Positions 1 through 5,576 of a DNA stretch of 7,681 nt are shown here, piece by piece. The first letter of the stretch is position 1; the number at the start of each line of letters is the position of its first letter. The stretch is from JBFMAI01 sp964462635. GTDB taxonomy: Bacteria; Planctomycetota; Phycisphaerae; UBA1845; Fen-1342. The notes under the pieces are model-generated. The model did no database searches, was not told the origin of the DNA, and saw only the letters and a list, made by a program, of their open reading frames with translations. The position numbers and the translations under genes were made by a program. Where the stretch lies: contig CAYWYJ010000155.1 in assembly GCA_964462635.1 (NCBI GenBank), positions 1 through 7,681 on the forward strand. Reading direction: 5' to 3'.

Positions 1-2
1 AT

Positions 3-40
3 GAGGGACTGAGGGATCAAGGGATTGAGGGATTGAGGGG
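3..40. repeat. 8-bp tandem array, GAGGGAYY units
   Basis: Five consecutive units keep an exact 8-bp period: GAGGGACT (3-10), GAGGGATC (11-18), AAGGGATT (19-26), GAGGGATT (27-34) and GAGGGG (35-40). The array may continue to the left of the window. Its GGG runs are separated by 5-nt loops, which fits the usual G-quadruplex pattern of four or more GGG runs on the plus strand. It lies beyond the stop codon of the minus-strand UbiA-family gene, so it is non-coding or 3' untranslated sequence. The number and period are seen directly; any function is inference. Confidence 0.85.
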
Positions 41-83
41 AATGCCGCCGGACGCGGGGGCCCGGACCCCGACCCTCGACCCC
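21..83. other. Potential long-range hairpin between the two 8-bp arrays, with an internal inverted repeat
   Basis: GGGATTGAGGG (21-31, and again 29-39) can pair with CCCTCGACCCC (73-83) over 11 positions with one mismatch and one G-U wobble. Between them, CGGGG (55-59) and CCCCG (67-71) form a perfect 5-bp inverted repeat with a 7-nt loop. Together they could fold the sequence downstream of the UbiA-family gene into a large GC-rich stem that might act in termination or RNA stability. No T-run follows it on either strand, so it is not a canonical intrinsic terminator. The pairing is seen in sequence; the role is inference. Confidence 0.45.
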
Positions 84-104
84 TGGGCCCCTCGGCCCCT
101 GGCC
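73..104. repeat. 8-bp tandem array, CCCTSGVC units, inverted relative to the first array
   Basis: Four units keep an exact 8-bp period: CCCTCGAC (73-80), CCCTGGGC (81-88), CCCTCGGC (89-96) and CCCTGGCC (97-104). On the minus strand each unit reads with a GAGGG- or CAGGG-type core, so this array is the same kind of repeat as the one at 3-40 in opposite orientation. The minus strand has successive GGG/GGGG runs with 2-4 nt loops and is G-quadruplex-capable. It starts about 8 nt past the stop codon of the UbiA-family gene, so a read-through transcript would carry it in the 3' untranslated region. Confidence 0.75.
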
Positions 105-111
105 TTCCGTC

Positions 112-1035
112 TCACGGCCCCGACTGGTGCAGGATGTTCACGAGCCATGTCCGCAGGTCGCGGCCGCGGTAAATGACGGCCAGGACCGCCAGGCCCCACA
201 GCACCAGGGCCGCCTGGAAGGGCCGGTCGCGCAGCAGCACCGCCGTCGGACCGTCCACCCGCCCGTGCTCGACGAGCAGCGCGAAGCGGAAGATCGCGTA
301 GACCACCATCGGCAGCGTGTAGACCAGGTAGTTCGTGCCGAAAACATCCAGCGTCCGCTTGTCCGTCGCATACAGCATGAAGCTGACGACCGCGATGCCG
401 GCGGTCAGCGTCGTCATGTGGTTGAGCAGGTCGGGCGTATAGATGACCAGCGTCTTGCGGTGCCGGGCGAGGTCGCTGCGTGAATTGTCGGCCATCGCGC
501 TCAACTCGCAACGCCGTTTGCTGAAGCCCATGAACAGGCAGAGTGTAAACGTACACAGCACCAGCCAGTGCGAGATCTCGACGTGAACGAGGACCGCGCC
601 GGCGACCGCCCGCAGCACGAACCCCGCGCCAATCAGGATCACATCCAGCAGCGCGACATGCTTGAGCCCAAACGTGTACGCCGCTTGAAGCACCACGTAC
701 GCGACCGCCACGATGAAAAACCCCCGATCCAGCACGAATCCCGCACCCAACCCCACCGCGAGCAGCAGGATCGCCAGTGTCGCCGCCGCGGGGACCGAGA
801 CCGTGCCGGCGGCCAGCGGGCGCAGGCGTTTGGTGGGGTGCAGGCGGTCTTCGTTGCGGTCGCGGATGTCGTTGAGGATGTAGACGCCGCTGCTGACCAG
901 GCAGAAATACGCGAACCCCAGCAGAACGTGCCAGACGCTGACCCAATCGACCAACTTGAGGCCGAAGACCAGTCCCGCGAACAGGAACAGGTTCTTGGTC
1001 CACTGGGCCGGCCGCATCAGTCGCAAGTAGGGCAT
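112..1035 (-). CDS. UbiA-family prenyltransferase, likely polyprenyl-phosphate phosphoribosyltransferase (decaprenylphosphoryl-5-phosphoribose synthase type)
   Basis: This is a 307-residue multi-pass inner-membrane protein. The first aspartate motif is NDIRD at 55-59, continuing into DRNEDRLHPTKRLRPLAAG (58-76), which is the typical NDxxDxxxDxxHPxKxxRP signature. A second conserved block, YTFGLKHVALLDV, lies at 120-132. The N-terminus RLMRPAQWTKN (5-15) is the usual opening of the phosphoribosyltransferase branch of the family (Rv3806c-like), which transfers phosphoribose from PRPP to polyprenyl phosphate. The rest is about eight or nine hydrophobic helices. The start is the ATG at 1035 because GGAGG lies 4 nt upstream and the family motif begins within a few residues. 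A TTG at 1125 would add 30 arginine-rich residues and is unlikely. The gene lies 86 nt downstream of the heparinase-like gene on the same strand, probably in one transcript. A ubiquinone or menaquinone UbiA is less likely. The polyprenyl acceptor and final product in this organism cannot be told from the sequence. Confidence 0.85.
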   Translation of the reverse strand: MPYLRLMRPAQWTKNLFLFAGLVFGLKLVDWVSVWHVLLGFAYFCLVSSGVYILNDIRDRNEDRLHPTKRLRPLAAGTVSVPAAATLAILLLAVGLGAGFVLDRGFFIVAVAYVVLQAAYTFGLKHVALLDVILIGAGFVLRAVAGAVLVHVEISHWLVLCTFTLCLFMGFSKRRCELSAMADNSRSDLARHRKTLVIYTPDLLNHMTTLTAGIAVVSFMLYATDKRTLDVFGTNYLVYTLPMVVYAIFRFALLVEHGRVDGPTAVLLRDRPFQAALVLWGLAVLAVIYRGRDLRTWLVNILHQSGP

Positions 1036-1039
1036 CACG

Positions 1040-1044
1040 CCTCC
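1040..1044 (-). promoter_or_regulatory. Ribosome binding site of the UbiA-family gene
   Basis: GGAGG on the minus strand sits 4 nt before the ATG at 1035. It settles the start choice in favour of this ATG over the in-frame TTG at 1125, which would overlap the stop of the upstream gene. Confidence 0.75.
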
Positions 1045-1063
1045 ACGGCAGACTCGGCGGGGG

Positions 1064-1079
1064 GCGCGGCGTGCCGCGC
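1064..1079. other. Short perfect inverted repeat between the heparinase-like and UbiA-family genes
   Basis: GCGCGGC (1064-1070) and GCCGCGC (1073-1079) form a 7-bp stem with a 2-nt spacer, in the 86-nt gap between the two minus-strand genes. No T-run follows. It may be chance at this GC content, or it may adjust read-through or stability between the two genes. Confidence 0.3.
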
Positions 1080-1121
1080 GCCCGGCAAGTCGTCGCATTT
1101 TGCGTGCGCGGCGCAGACCGG

Positions 1122-3536
1122 TCAACGCGGGCCGGCGGCGGCGCTCGGAGAATCGGCGGTGGTCGGCAACGGCGGGTCGGGCTCGACCGTCGTTGGCAGC
1201 GTCCAGCTCAGGGCGGGAGTCCCGGGCACGTCCAGCCGGCCGCCGGCGGTCGCGTCGCTTCCCAGTCGCAGCGTCGCGCGCTCGGCCCCGCTGCTCAGCG
1301 CGAGCGTGAACCCGGCATCGTCCGTCGTCAGTTCAACACTCGGCGGCTGGGTCGCGTCGGCGCGGTCCGTGATCAGCGCGACCACGAACGTCGCCGACGT
1401 GGTCCGCTCCGGCGGCTCGAGCTCGACACGTCCCCAGTGCGGCGTCCGGCTGACGGAGGCGCCGAGCAAGGTGGGCTCGCCCAGGCGATACCAGGCGTTC
1501 TCGGCGCCGCGTTGCTCGGCCGGGATGATGAGACGCTCGAAGCCGTCCGGTTCACCGCCGACGTAGGCCTGATTGGCGTGCCGGCCGCGCGCGACAGGCA
1601 GTCGTCGGGCGGGGCCGCCGACCACGCGGAGGACGCGCGGCGACGGCCGGGGGGCAGCGAGCCAGAGGGCCCCGTCGCCGTCGGTCCAGCGAAGATAGCG
1701 GGCGGAATCGCAGCGCCAGACGCCGGCGTCGTTGCTACTGCCGGCGACGCGCGCCCGCGGCTCCAGGTCGGTGCCGTCCACGAGGGGGCGGGCCGGGAGG
1801 TTCAGTATCCAGGTCGGCAGGCCGCGGCCGCGCGACACGGTGAGCCGGTCCACCACGACGAGGGCCCGGCCCCAGATGAACACGAATTGCCGGGTGTATT
1901 GACTCAACATGCGGTTGTCGTAGGCCGGCGTGAGATCGAGCGCCAGGTACGCCGCTTCGCCGCACTGAGCGTACGCGAGCTGCCGGGCCGTCAGACGGCC
2001 CTGCTCGGCCAGCGAGGTGACGAAGTCGGCGCAAGTCCCGTCGACGCAGCGCTGCCCGCCCACCGGCAGGTACCGCGCGCCGTACCACCGCGCGACGCGC
2101 GCCGCGTCGTACAGCACGACGGCGTTGTGCGCAATGCTCGCGGCGAAGTACTGCTCGAAATCGAACGGCGTGCGGAGCGGACCCAGGTACTGGCCGCCAC
2201 CCTTGGCCGGCACTGCCTCCAGCAGAATGTCGTCACCGCCGCCACCGACGAGTTCGCCGCCGCGGCGAATCAGAAAGTGCCCGGCGTCGAAGTGCTGTCG
2301 GCGGCGGAGAAACGGCTGGCCGGCCTCGATCCAGATCGCGGTGGTGTCCGGCCCCGCGCCGCCGCGGAAGACGACGGCGCCGCCAAGGTTGCGCGCCGCC
2401 GGTAAACGATGAGTATCGCAGCGCGGGACGTGGCGCGTGTCGAACAGCAGCGGCACCCAACGCCACAAGGTGGCCGACAGGCCGCCCGCCTCGGCCCGCA
2501 TCGCGTTTTCGACCCCGTCAGCCACCCACGCCGCCGACGGATCGCCCGACCGAGCGGCCAGAAGATGGGCCGTGACGGGCAGCAACTCGCTCCAGGGCGG
2601 CACGGGCAGCAGGGGCGCGTCCCCCGCGTCGTCGCGGACGAAATGGTACGGTCGCCGGGGATCGTTGAGCGCGGCGAGGACGTAATGCTCAAGCCAGCGG
2701 CCGACGGTGTCGCGGTAGGCGGGCCACGGGTCCCGCCCGAGGACTTGTCGGCTAAGTTCGATGGCGATGACGGTGTCGCACTCCTCGCGGGCCGCGACGG
2801 CCGGTCCGGTGGGGCTGAGGCCGCGCCAGGCGACGTACGTCGGGAACGTGACCTGGAAATACGTCTGGGCCGCGGCCAGCAGGTGTTGCCGCGTGGTCAC
2901 CCAGCTCGGGCTGGGTTCGTCGGTTTCGTCGACGGCCAGCGCCAGGGCCAACGCCGCCAGCTTCTCACGGAAGCGCCGCCCGTCGAGCGGGCTGTCGGCC
3001 GGAGTCAGCGGCTGGGCGCGCTGACGGAGGTTCAGCAGGAATTCGCGGCGGGTGCCGGGCTCGACGCGGTCCCAGCACCAGTCGAGGGCCACGACCGCTT
3101 CCAACGCGTCGGCGGGAGTTCGCCCGCTCTGCTCCAGGGCCGCATTGACGAGCGCCAGCCGCACGTCGTCCTGTGGGGGCAGCGGCTCAATCAAGTGGAG
3201 GAAGGCGGCGGCCAGCAACTCGCCCGGCAGCAGCTCGGTGGACACACGCGTCCCGAAGCACGCCCGCAGACTCTGGTAGTCCGCCGCCCGGGCCCCGAAT
3301 CGCCCCCAGGATTCCGGGGCCTCCATCCGGGAAGAACCGCCGTCGCCCGGTTCCACGCCGGCGGTGTGCCGCAGGCGCGGGACATCTTCGGCGGTAATGA
3401 GAAGGCGGGGGTGGTTGGCAAGCGCGGCGGCGGCGGCGCCGAACAGCAGCACCGGGGCCGCGAGTGACGGACCCACCGCGGCTCGGCGGGAGCCTTGCCC
3501 TCCCGCCGTGCAAGGCCGCGAACACCGAAGTGGCAC
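1122..3536 (-). CDS. Heparinase II/III-like protein, predicted exported (polysaccharide lyase superfamily)
   Basis: The product is 804 residues from the GTG at 3536. Residues 1-40 look like a signal peptide: an arginine-containing n-region with SRR at 16-18, a hydrophobic core LAAPVLLFGAAAAA (25-38) and a likely cleavage after ALA. The mature part opens with HPRLLITAEDVPRLR (42-56), a common start for this family. The first half is helix-rich and fits an alpha/alpha toroid, with DALEAVVALDWCWD at 143-156. The C-terminal half matches the beta-sandwich heparinase II/III domain: HFDAGHFLIRRGGELV (415-430), SIAHNAVVL (467-475) and TRQFVFIWGRALVVVDRL (548-565). Known members cleave uronic-acid polysaccharides such as heparin or alginate by beta-elimination. 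The substrate here is unknown, and I cannot point to the toroid catalytic residues, so activity is not assured. GTG 3536 was chosen because GGAGGT lies 5 nt upstream. GTG 3476 would leave a signal peptide with no positive charge, and GTG 3656 gives an odd 40-residue extension. Confidence 0.75.
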   Translation of the reverse strand: MPLRCSRPCTAGGQGSRRAAVGPSLAAPVLLFGAAAAALANHPRLLITAEDVPRLRHTAGVEPGDGGSSRMEAPESWGRFGARAADYQSLRACFGTRVSTELLPGELLAAAFLHLIEPLPPQDDVRLALVNAALEQSGRTPADALEAVVALDWCWDRVEPGTRREFLLNLRQRAQPLTPADSPLDGRRFREKLAALALALAVDETDEPSPSWVTTRQHLLAAAQTYFQVTFPTYVAWRGLSPTGPAVAAREECDTVIAIELSRQVLGRDPWPAYRDTVGRWLEHYVLAALNDPRRPYHFVRDDAGDAPLLPVPPWSELLPVTAHLLAARSGDPSAAWVADGVENAMRAEAGGLSATLWRWVPLLFDTRHVPRCDTHRLPAARNLGGAVVFRGGAGPDTTAIWIEAGQPFLRRRQHFDAGHFLIRRGGELVGGGGDDILLEAVPAKGGGQYLGPLRTPFDFEQYFAASIAHNAVVLYDAARVARWYGARYLPVGGQRCVDGTCADFVTSLAEQGRLTARQLAYAQCGEAAYLALDLTPAYDNRMLSQYTRQFVFIWGRALVVVDRLTVSRGRGLPTWILNLPARPLVDGTDLEPRARVAGSSNDAGVWRCDSARYLRWTDGDGALWLAAPRPSPRVLRVVGGPARRLPVARGRHANQAYVGGEPDGFERLIIPAEQRGAENAWYRLGEPTLLGASVSRTPHWGRVELEPPERTTSATFVVALITDRADATQPPSVELTTDDAGFTLALSSGAERATLRLGSDATAGGRLDVPGTPALSWTLPTTVEPDPPLPTTADSPSAAAGPR
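3485..3507. repeat. REP-like stem-loop element (GGCGGGAG - 7 nt - CTCCCGCC)
   Basis: GGCGGGAG (3485-3492) and CTCCCGCC (3500-3507) form a perfect 8-bp inverted repeat with loop CCTTGCC. The flanks, CGGCT before it and GTGCAAGGCCGCG after it, resemble a repeat that I know to recur many times in planctomycete genomes; that recollection was not checked by a search. It lies in the 5' end of the heparinase-like gene, where it encodes part of the signal-peptide n-region if translation starts at 3536. If translation starts at 3476, the element is in the untranslated leader. Confidence 0.6.
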
Positions 3537-3541
3537 GTCGT

Positions 3542-3547
3542 ACCTCC
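3542..3547 (-). promoter_or_regulatory. Ribosome binding site supporting the GTG start of the heparinase-like gene
   Basis: GGAGGT on the minus strand is followed by 5 nt (ACGAC) and then the GTG at 3536. Of the three in-frame GTG candidates (3656, 3536, 3476) this one has the best-spaced Shine-Dalgarno sequence. GTG 3656 also has GGAGG, but only 3 nt away. Confidence 0.6.
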
Positions 3548-3681
3548 AGGGCCCGGCGCCACGCGGCCAACCGGCCGCGCTCGGGACCTCGCATAGGGTC
3601 GCCGGGGGAGCGAGCGGCGCCAAGCGTCCGACGGCGGATTCGCTCAGCGGCCGCACGATCCTCCAAGTCGGACGCGCCGCG

Positions 3682-3710
3682 TTGGCGGCGGCGCCATGAC
3701 CGGGGATAAT
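3682..3710 (+). promoter_or_regulatory. Sigma70-like promoter of the sensor-phosphatase gene
   Basis: TTGGCG (3682-3687, 4 of 6 to the -35 consensus), exactly 17 bp, then GATAAT (3705-3710, 5 of 6 to the -10 consensus). The expected start of transcription is near 3717. That leaves an approximately 35-nt leader with GAGG before the ATG at 3752, but only about 11 nt before the alternative GTG at 3728. This is the only AT-rich patch in the surrounding GC-rich gap. Confidence 0.5.
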
Positions 3711-3751
3711 GTCCGGGTCGCGGCGGGGTGAGCCACGAGGTGGACCGGCGC

Positions 3752-5560
3752 ATGTTGCGCGAGGTCATCGACATCGCGTCACTGGAGGACTTCGTCAGCG
3801 GTCTGGCGCGCGCCGCGCGGCTGCGCGTCGCCGTGTACGACGGCCGCGGCGAGCTCATCGTCGCGTCGGCCGGCAACAACGAGTTCGCCCGGCTGACCGG
3901 GCACGTCCTGAGCCGGTTGTCGCTGCCGGTGCCGATGACCCCCGTTCCGGCGCACGATCCGCCGGCGTCCGTGGGGTTCGTGGAAAGCCGCGGCGTGTGG
4001 TACGTCGTCGCGCCCGTGCTGGGCGACGACGGCCCGGTCGGATACCTGGCGGTCGGCGAATTTCGGGCGGAGCGGCCGGCGGCCGGGGCGTGGGCCCTGC
4101 CGGACACCGCGCGCGAGGTACACTTCGAGGCCTTGAGTCGCGCGTGGGAGTCCCTGCCGCCACTGGACCGCGCCGTCCATAGCCACGCGATTGTCACGGC
4201 CCGCTGGGGCGCCCGGCAGTTGGCCGAGTGGAGCCATCGCGAGTCGAAGCTGATGGCGGCCACGCAGGAGGTCGCCCTGGTCGGCGACATCGCCCAGTTG
4301 CTGACCGGGAAACAGGACCTCCAGTCGGTGCTGGACCGCATCGTGGCCGAGACCGCCCGCGTGATGCGCTGTCCGTACGCCAGCATCCGGCTGTATGACC
4401 CGCGGACCCAGGAGCTGACCGTCAAGGCGGTCCACAACCTCGCCCCTGAGTACGTCGACAAGGGCGCGGTCGTCCGCACCGCCAGCGCCGTCAGTGACGA
4501 GGCCCTGAGTGGGCGCGTGGTTTATGTCGAGGATGTGGCCACCGACACCCGCATCCAGTATCCCGCGGAAGCGCGGCGGCTCGGCATCGTCAGCATGTTG
4601 ACCACCGGCTTGATCTACCGCGGGCAACCGGTGGGCGTGATCCGGGTCTATACCGACCGCCGCCGCCGGTTTCGCAAGGCGCAACGCGATCTGCTGCGGG
4701 CCGTGGCGTACCAGGCCGCGACCGCCATCGTCCACGCCCAACTGGCCGAGGAGCGTCTGCGGAACGCCGAGACGCAACGTCAGCTCGCCCTGGCCGGTGA
4801 ACTCCAGCAACGGATGATCCGCCTCGCCCCGCCGCACCATCGGGGCCTTCAGACGGCCCTGGCCTTTCATCCGACGTACGAGGTGGCGGGTGATTTCTGC
4901 GATTTCCTGACGTTGGCCGACGGCCGGCTGGCCGTGCTCGTGGCCGACGTGGCCGGCAAGGGCCTCCCGGCGTCCCTGCTGATGTCCTCGGTGCGCGGGG
5001 CGCTGCGGGCCATCGCGGAGACCTGCCGCGGGCCCGGCGAACTGCTGACGCGGCTGAACCACTTGGTGTACCGGGACACGCTGCCGAGCGAATTCCTCAC
5101 CATGTTGCTCGTGGCCGTCGACGCGGAGGCCCGTCGGCTGACCTACGCCAACGCCGGGCATGAGCCGTTGCTGCTGCTACGGGATGGGCAGGTGCAGGTC
5201 GCCGAGGGGGCTGATCTTGTCCTCGGAATCCGCCCCGCCGAGGTGTATCACGAACACGAACTGCCGCTGTCCGCCGGCGACTTCCTGCTGCTGTACACCG
5301 ACGGCGTCATCGAGGCCCGGGACTTCAGCGGGCACGAATTCGGCCGCGACCGCTTGTGGGAATCGCTGCGGAACTACGGCTCCCTGGCCCCCGAACAGGT
5401 GCTCAACAACATCGTGTGGGACATTCGGCGTTTCGTGGGCCTGGCGGACCAGTCCGACGACATCACCCTCGTCGGCCTGCGCGTGGCCCCGGTCGAGGTG
5501 ACCACGCCGGCCCGGCCAGCGGACGCCTCGGCGACGGCGGTGACCGACGCCGCGCGCTAG
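3752..5560 (+). CDS. PP2C/SpoIIE-type serine phosphatase with N-terminal sensory domain and GAF domain (RsbU-like regulator)
   Basis: The product is 602 residues, predicted cytoplasmic, with no signal peptide or membrane segment. Residues 1-120 form a sensory-type domain (IDIASLEDFVSGLARAARL, then VAVYDGRGELIVAS, then WYVVAPVLGDDGPVGYLAVG) that weakly resembles PocR-like or GAF-like ligand-binding folds; it has no cysteines. A GAF domain covers about 173-328 and ends in YQAATAIVHAQL. A helical linker (328-361) with ELQQRMI leads to the phosphatase at about 365-580. Its metal-binding acidic positions are all present: AGDFCDF (D381, D384), VADVAGKG (D399), YTDG (D517) and QSDD (D569, D570), plus NAGH at 467-470. 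The family dephosphorylates anti-sigma-factor antagonists in partner-switching systems; no such partner is in the window. ATG 3752 has GAGG 11 nt upstream and fits the promoter. GTG 3728 would add eight plausible residues (MSHEVDRR) and remains possible. Confidence 0.88.
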   Translation: MLREVIDIASLEDFVSGLARAARLRVAVYDGRGELIVASAGNNEFARLTGHVLSRLSLPVPMTPVPAHDPPASVGFVESRGVWYVVAPVLGDDGPVGYLAVGEFRAERPAAGAWALPDTAREVHFEALSRAWESLPPLDRAVHSHAIVTARWGARQLAEWSHRESKLMAATQEVALVGDIAQLLTGKQDLQSVLDRIVAETARVMRCPYASIRLYDPRTQELTVKAVHNLAPEYVDKGAVVRTASAVSDEALSGRVVYVEDVATDTRIQYPAEARRLGIVSMLTTGLIYRGQPVGVIRVYTDRRRRFRKAQRDLLRAVAYQAATAIVHAQLAEERLRNAETQRQLALAGELQQRMIRLAPPHHRGLQTALAFHPTYEVAGDFCDFLTLADGRLAVLVADVAGKGLPASLLMSSVRGALRAIAETCRGPGELLTRLNHLVYRDTLPSEFLTMLLVAVDAEARRLTYANAGHEPLLLLRDGQVQVAEGADLVLGIRPAEVYHEHELPLSAGDFLLLYTDGVIEARDFSGHEFGRDRLWESLRNYGSLAPEQVLNNIVWDIRRFVGLADQSDDITLVGLRVAPVEVTTPARPADASATAVTDAAR

Positions 5561-5569
5561 CGCCGCGCG
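5548..5569. other. 9-bp direct repeat and 10-bp palindrome across the convergent gene ends
   Basis: CGCCGCGCG occurs at 5548-5556 and 5561-5569, and the palindrome GCGCTAGCGC (5554-5563) spans the TAG stop of the phosphatase gene. The convergent genes are only 16 bp apart. There is no stem followed by a T-run on either strand, so I do not call a terminator. Simple GC-rich repetition by chance is possible. Confidence 0.3.
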
Positions 5570-5576
5570 ATCCACA

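Noticed and set aside
1..106. CRISPR array
   Set aside because: The units are 8 bp and contiguous, with no unique spacers and no cas genes.
17..1003. 328-codon minus-strand open frame overlapping the UbiA-family gene in another frame
   Set aside because: It is Arg/Gly/Pro-rich without motifs, runs into the 8-bp repeat array, and overlaps a gene with diagnostic UbiA motifs.
1036..1125. Upstream TTG start for the UbiA-family gene, overlapping the stop of the heparinase-like gene
   Set aside because: It would add 30 residues, a third of them arginine, ahead of a family N-terminus that already starts correctly at 1035 with GGAGG 4 nt upstream.
1071..2405. 444-codon plus-strand open frame antisense to the heparinase-like gene
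   Set aside because: It is a reverse complement of well-supported beta-sandwich coding sequence, with Arg/Ala/Gly-rich low-complexity translation.
3537..3656. GTG 3656 start for the heparinase-like gene
   Set aside because: It has GGAGG, but only 3 nt away. The added 40 residues contain no signal-like or domain-like sequence and would bury the signal peptide about 65 residues in.
3187..4479. 430-codon minus-strand open frame spanning the heparinase 5' end, the promoter gap and the phosphatase gene
   Set aside because: It crosses two genes and a promoter region, and its translation is Arg/Ser/Pro-rich with no recognisable domain.
3779..5161. 460-codon open frame antisense to the phosphatase gene
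   Set aside because: It lies wholly opposite a gene with intact domain motifs. Its composition (Gly/Arg/His/Gln-rich, no motifs) is typical of reverse-strand frames in GC-rich DNA.
5561..5576. Intrinsic terminator between the convergent genes
   Set aside because: GC-rich palindrome and direct repeat are present, but no stem followed by a T-run on either strand.
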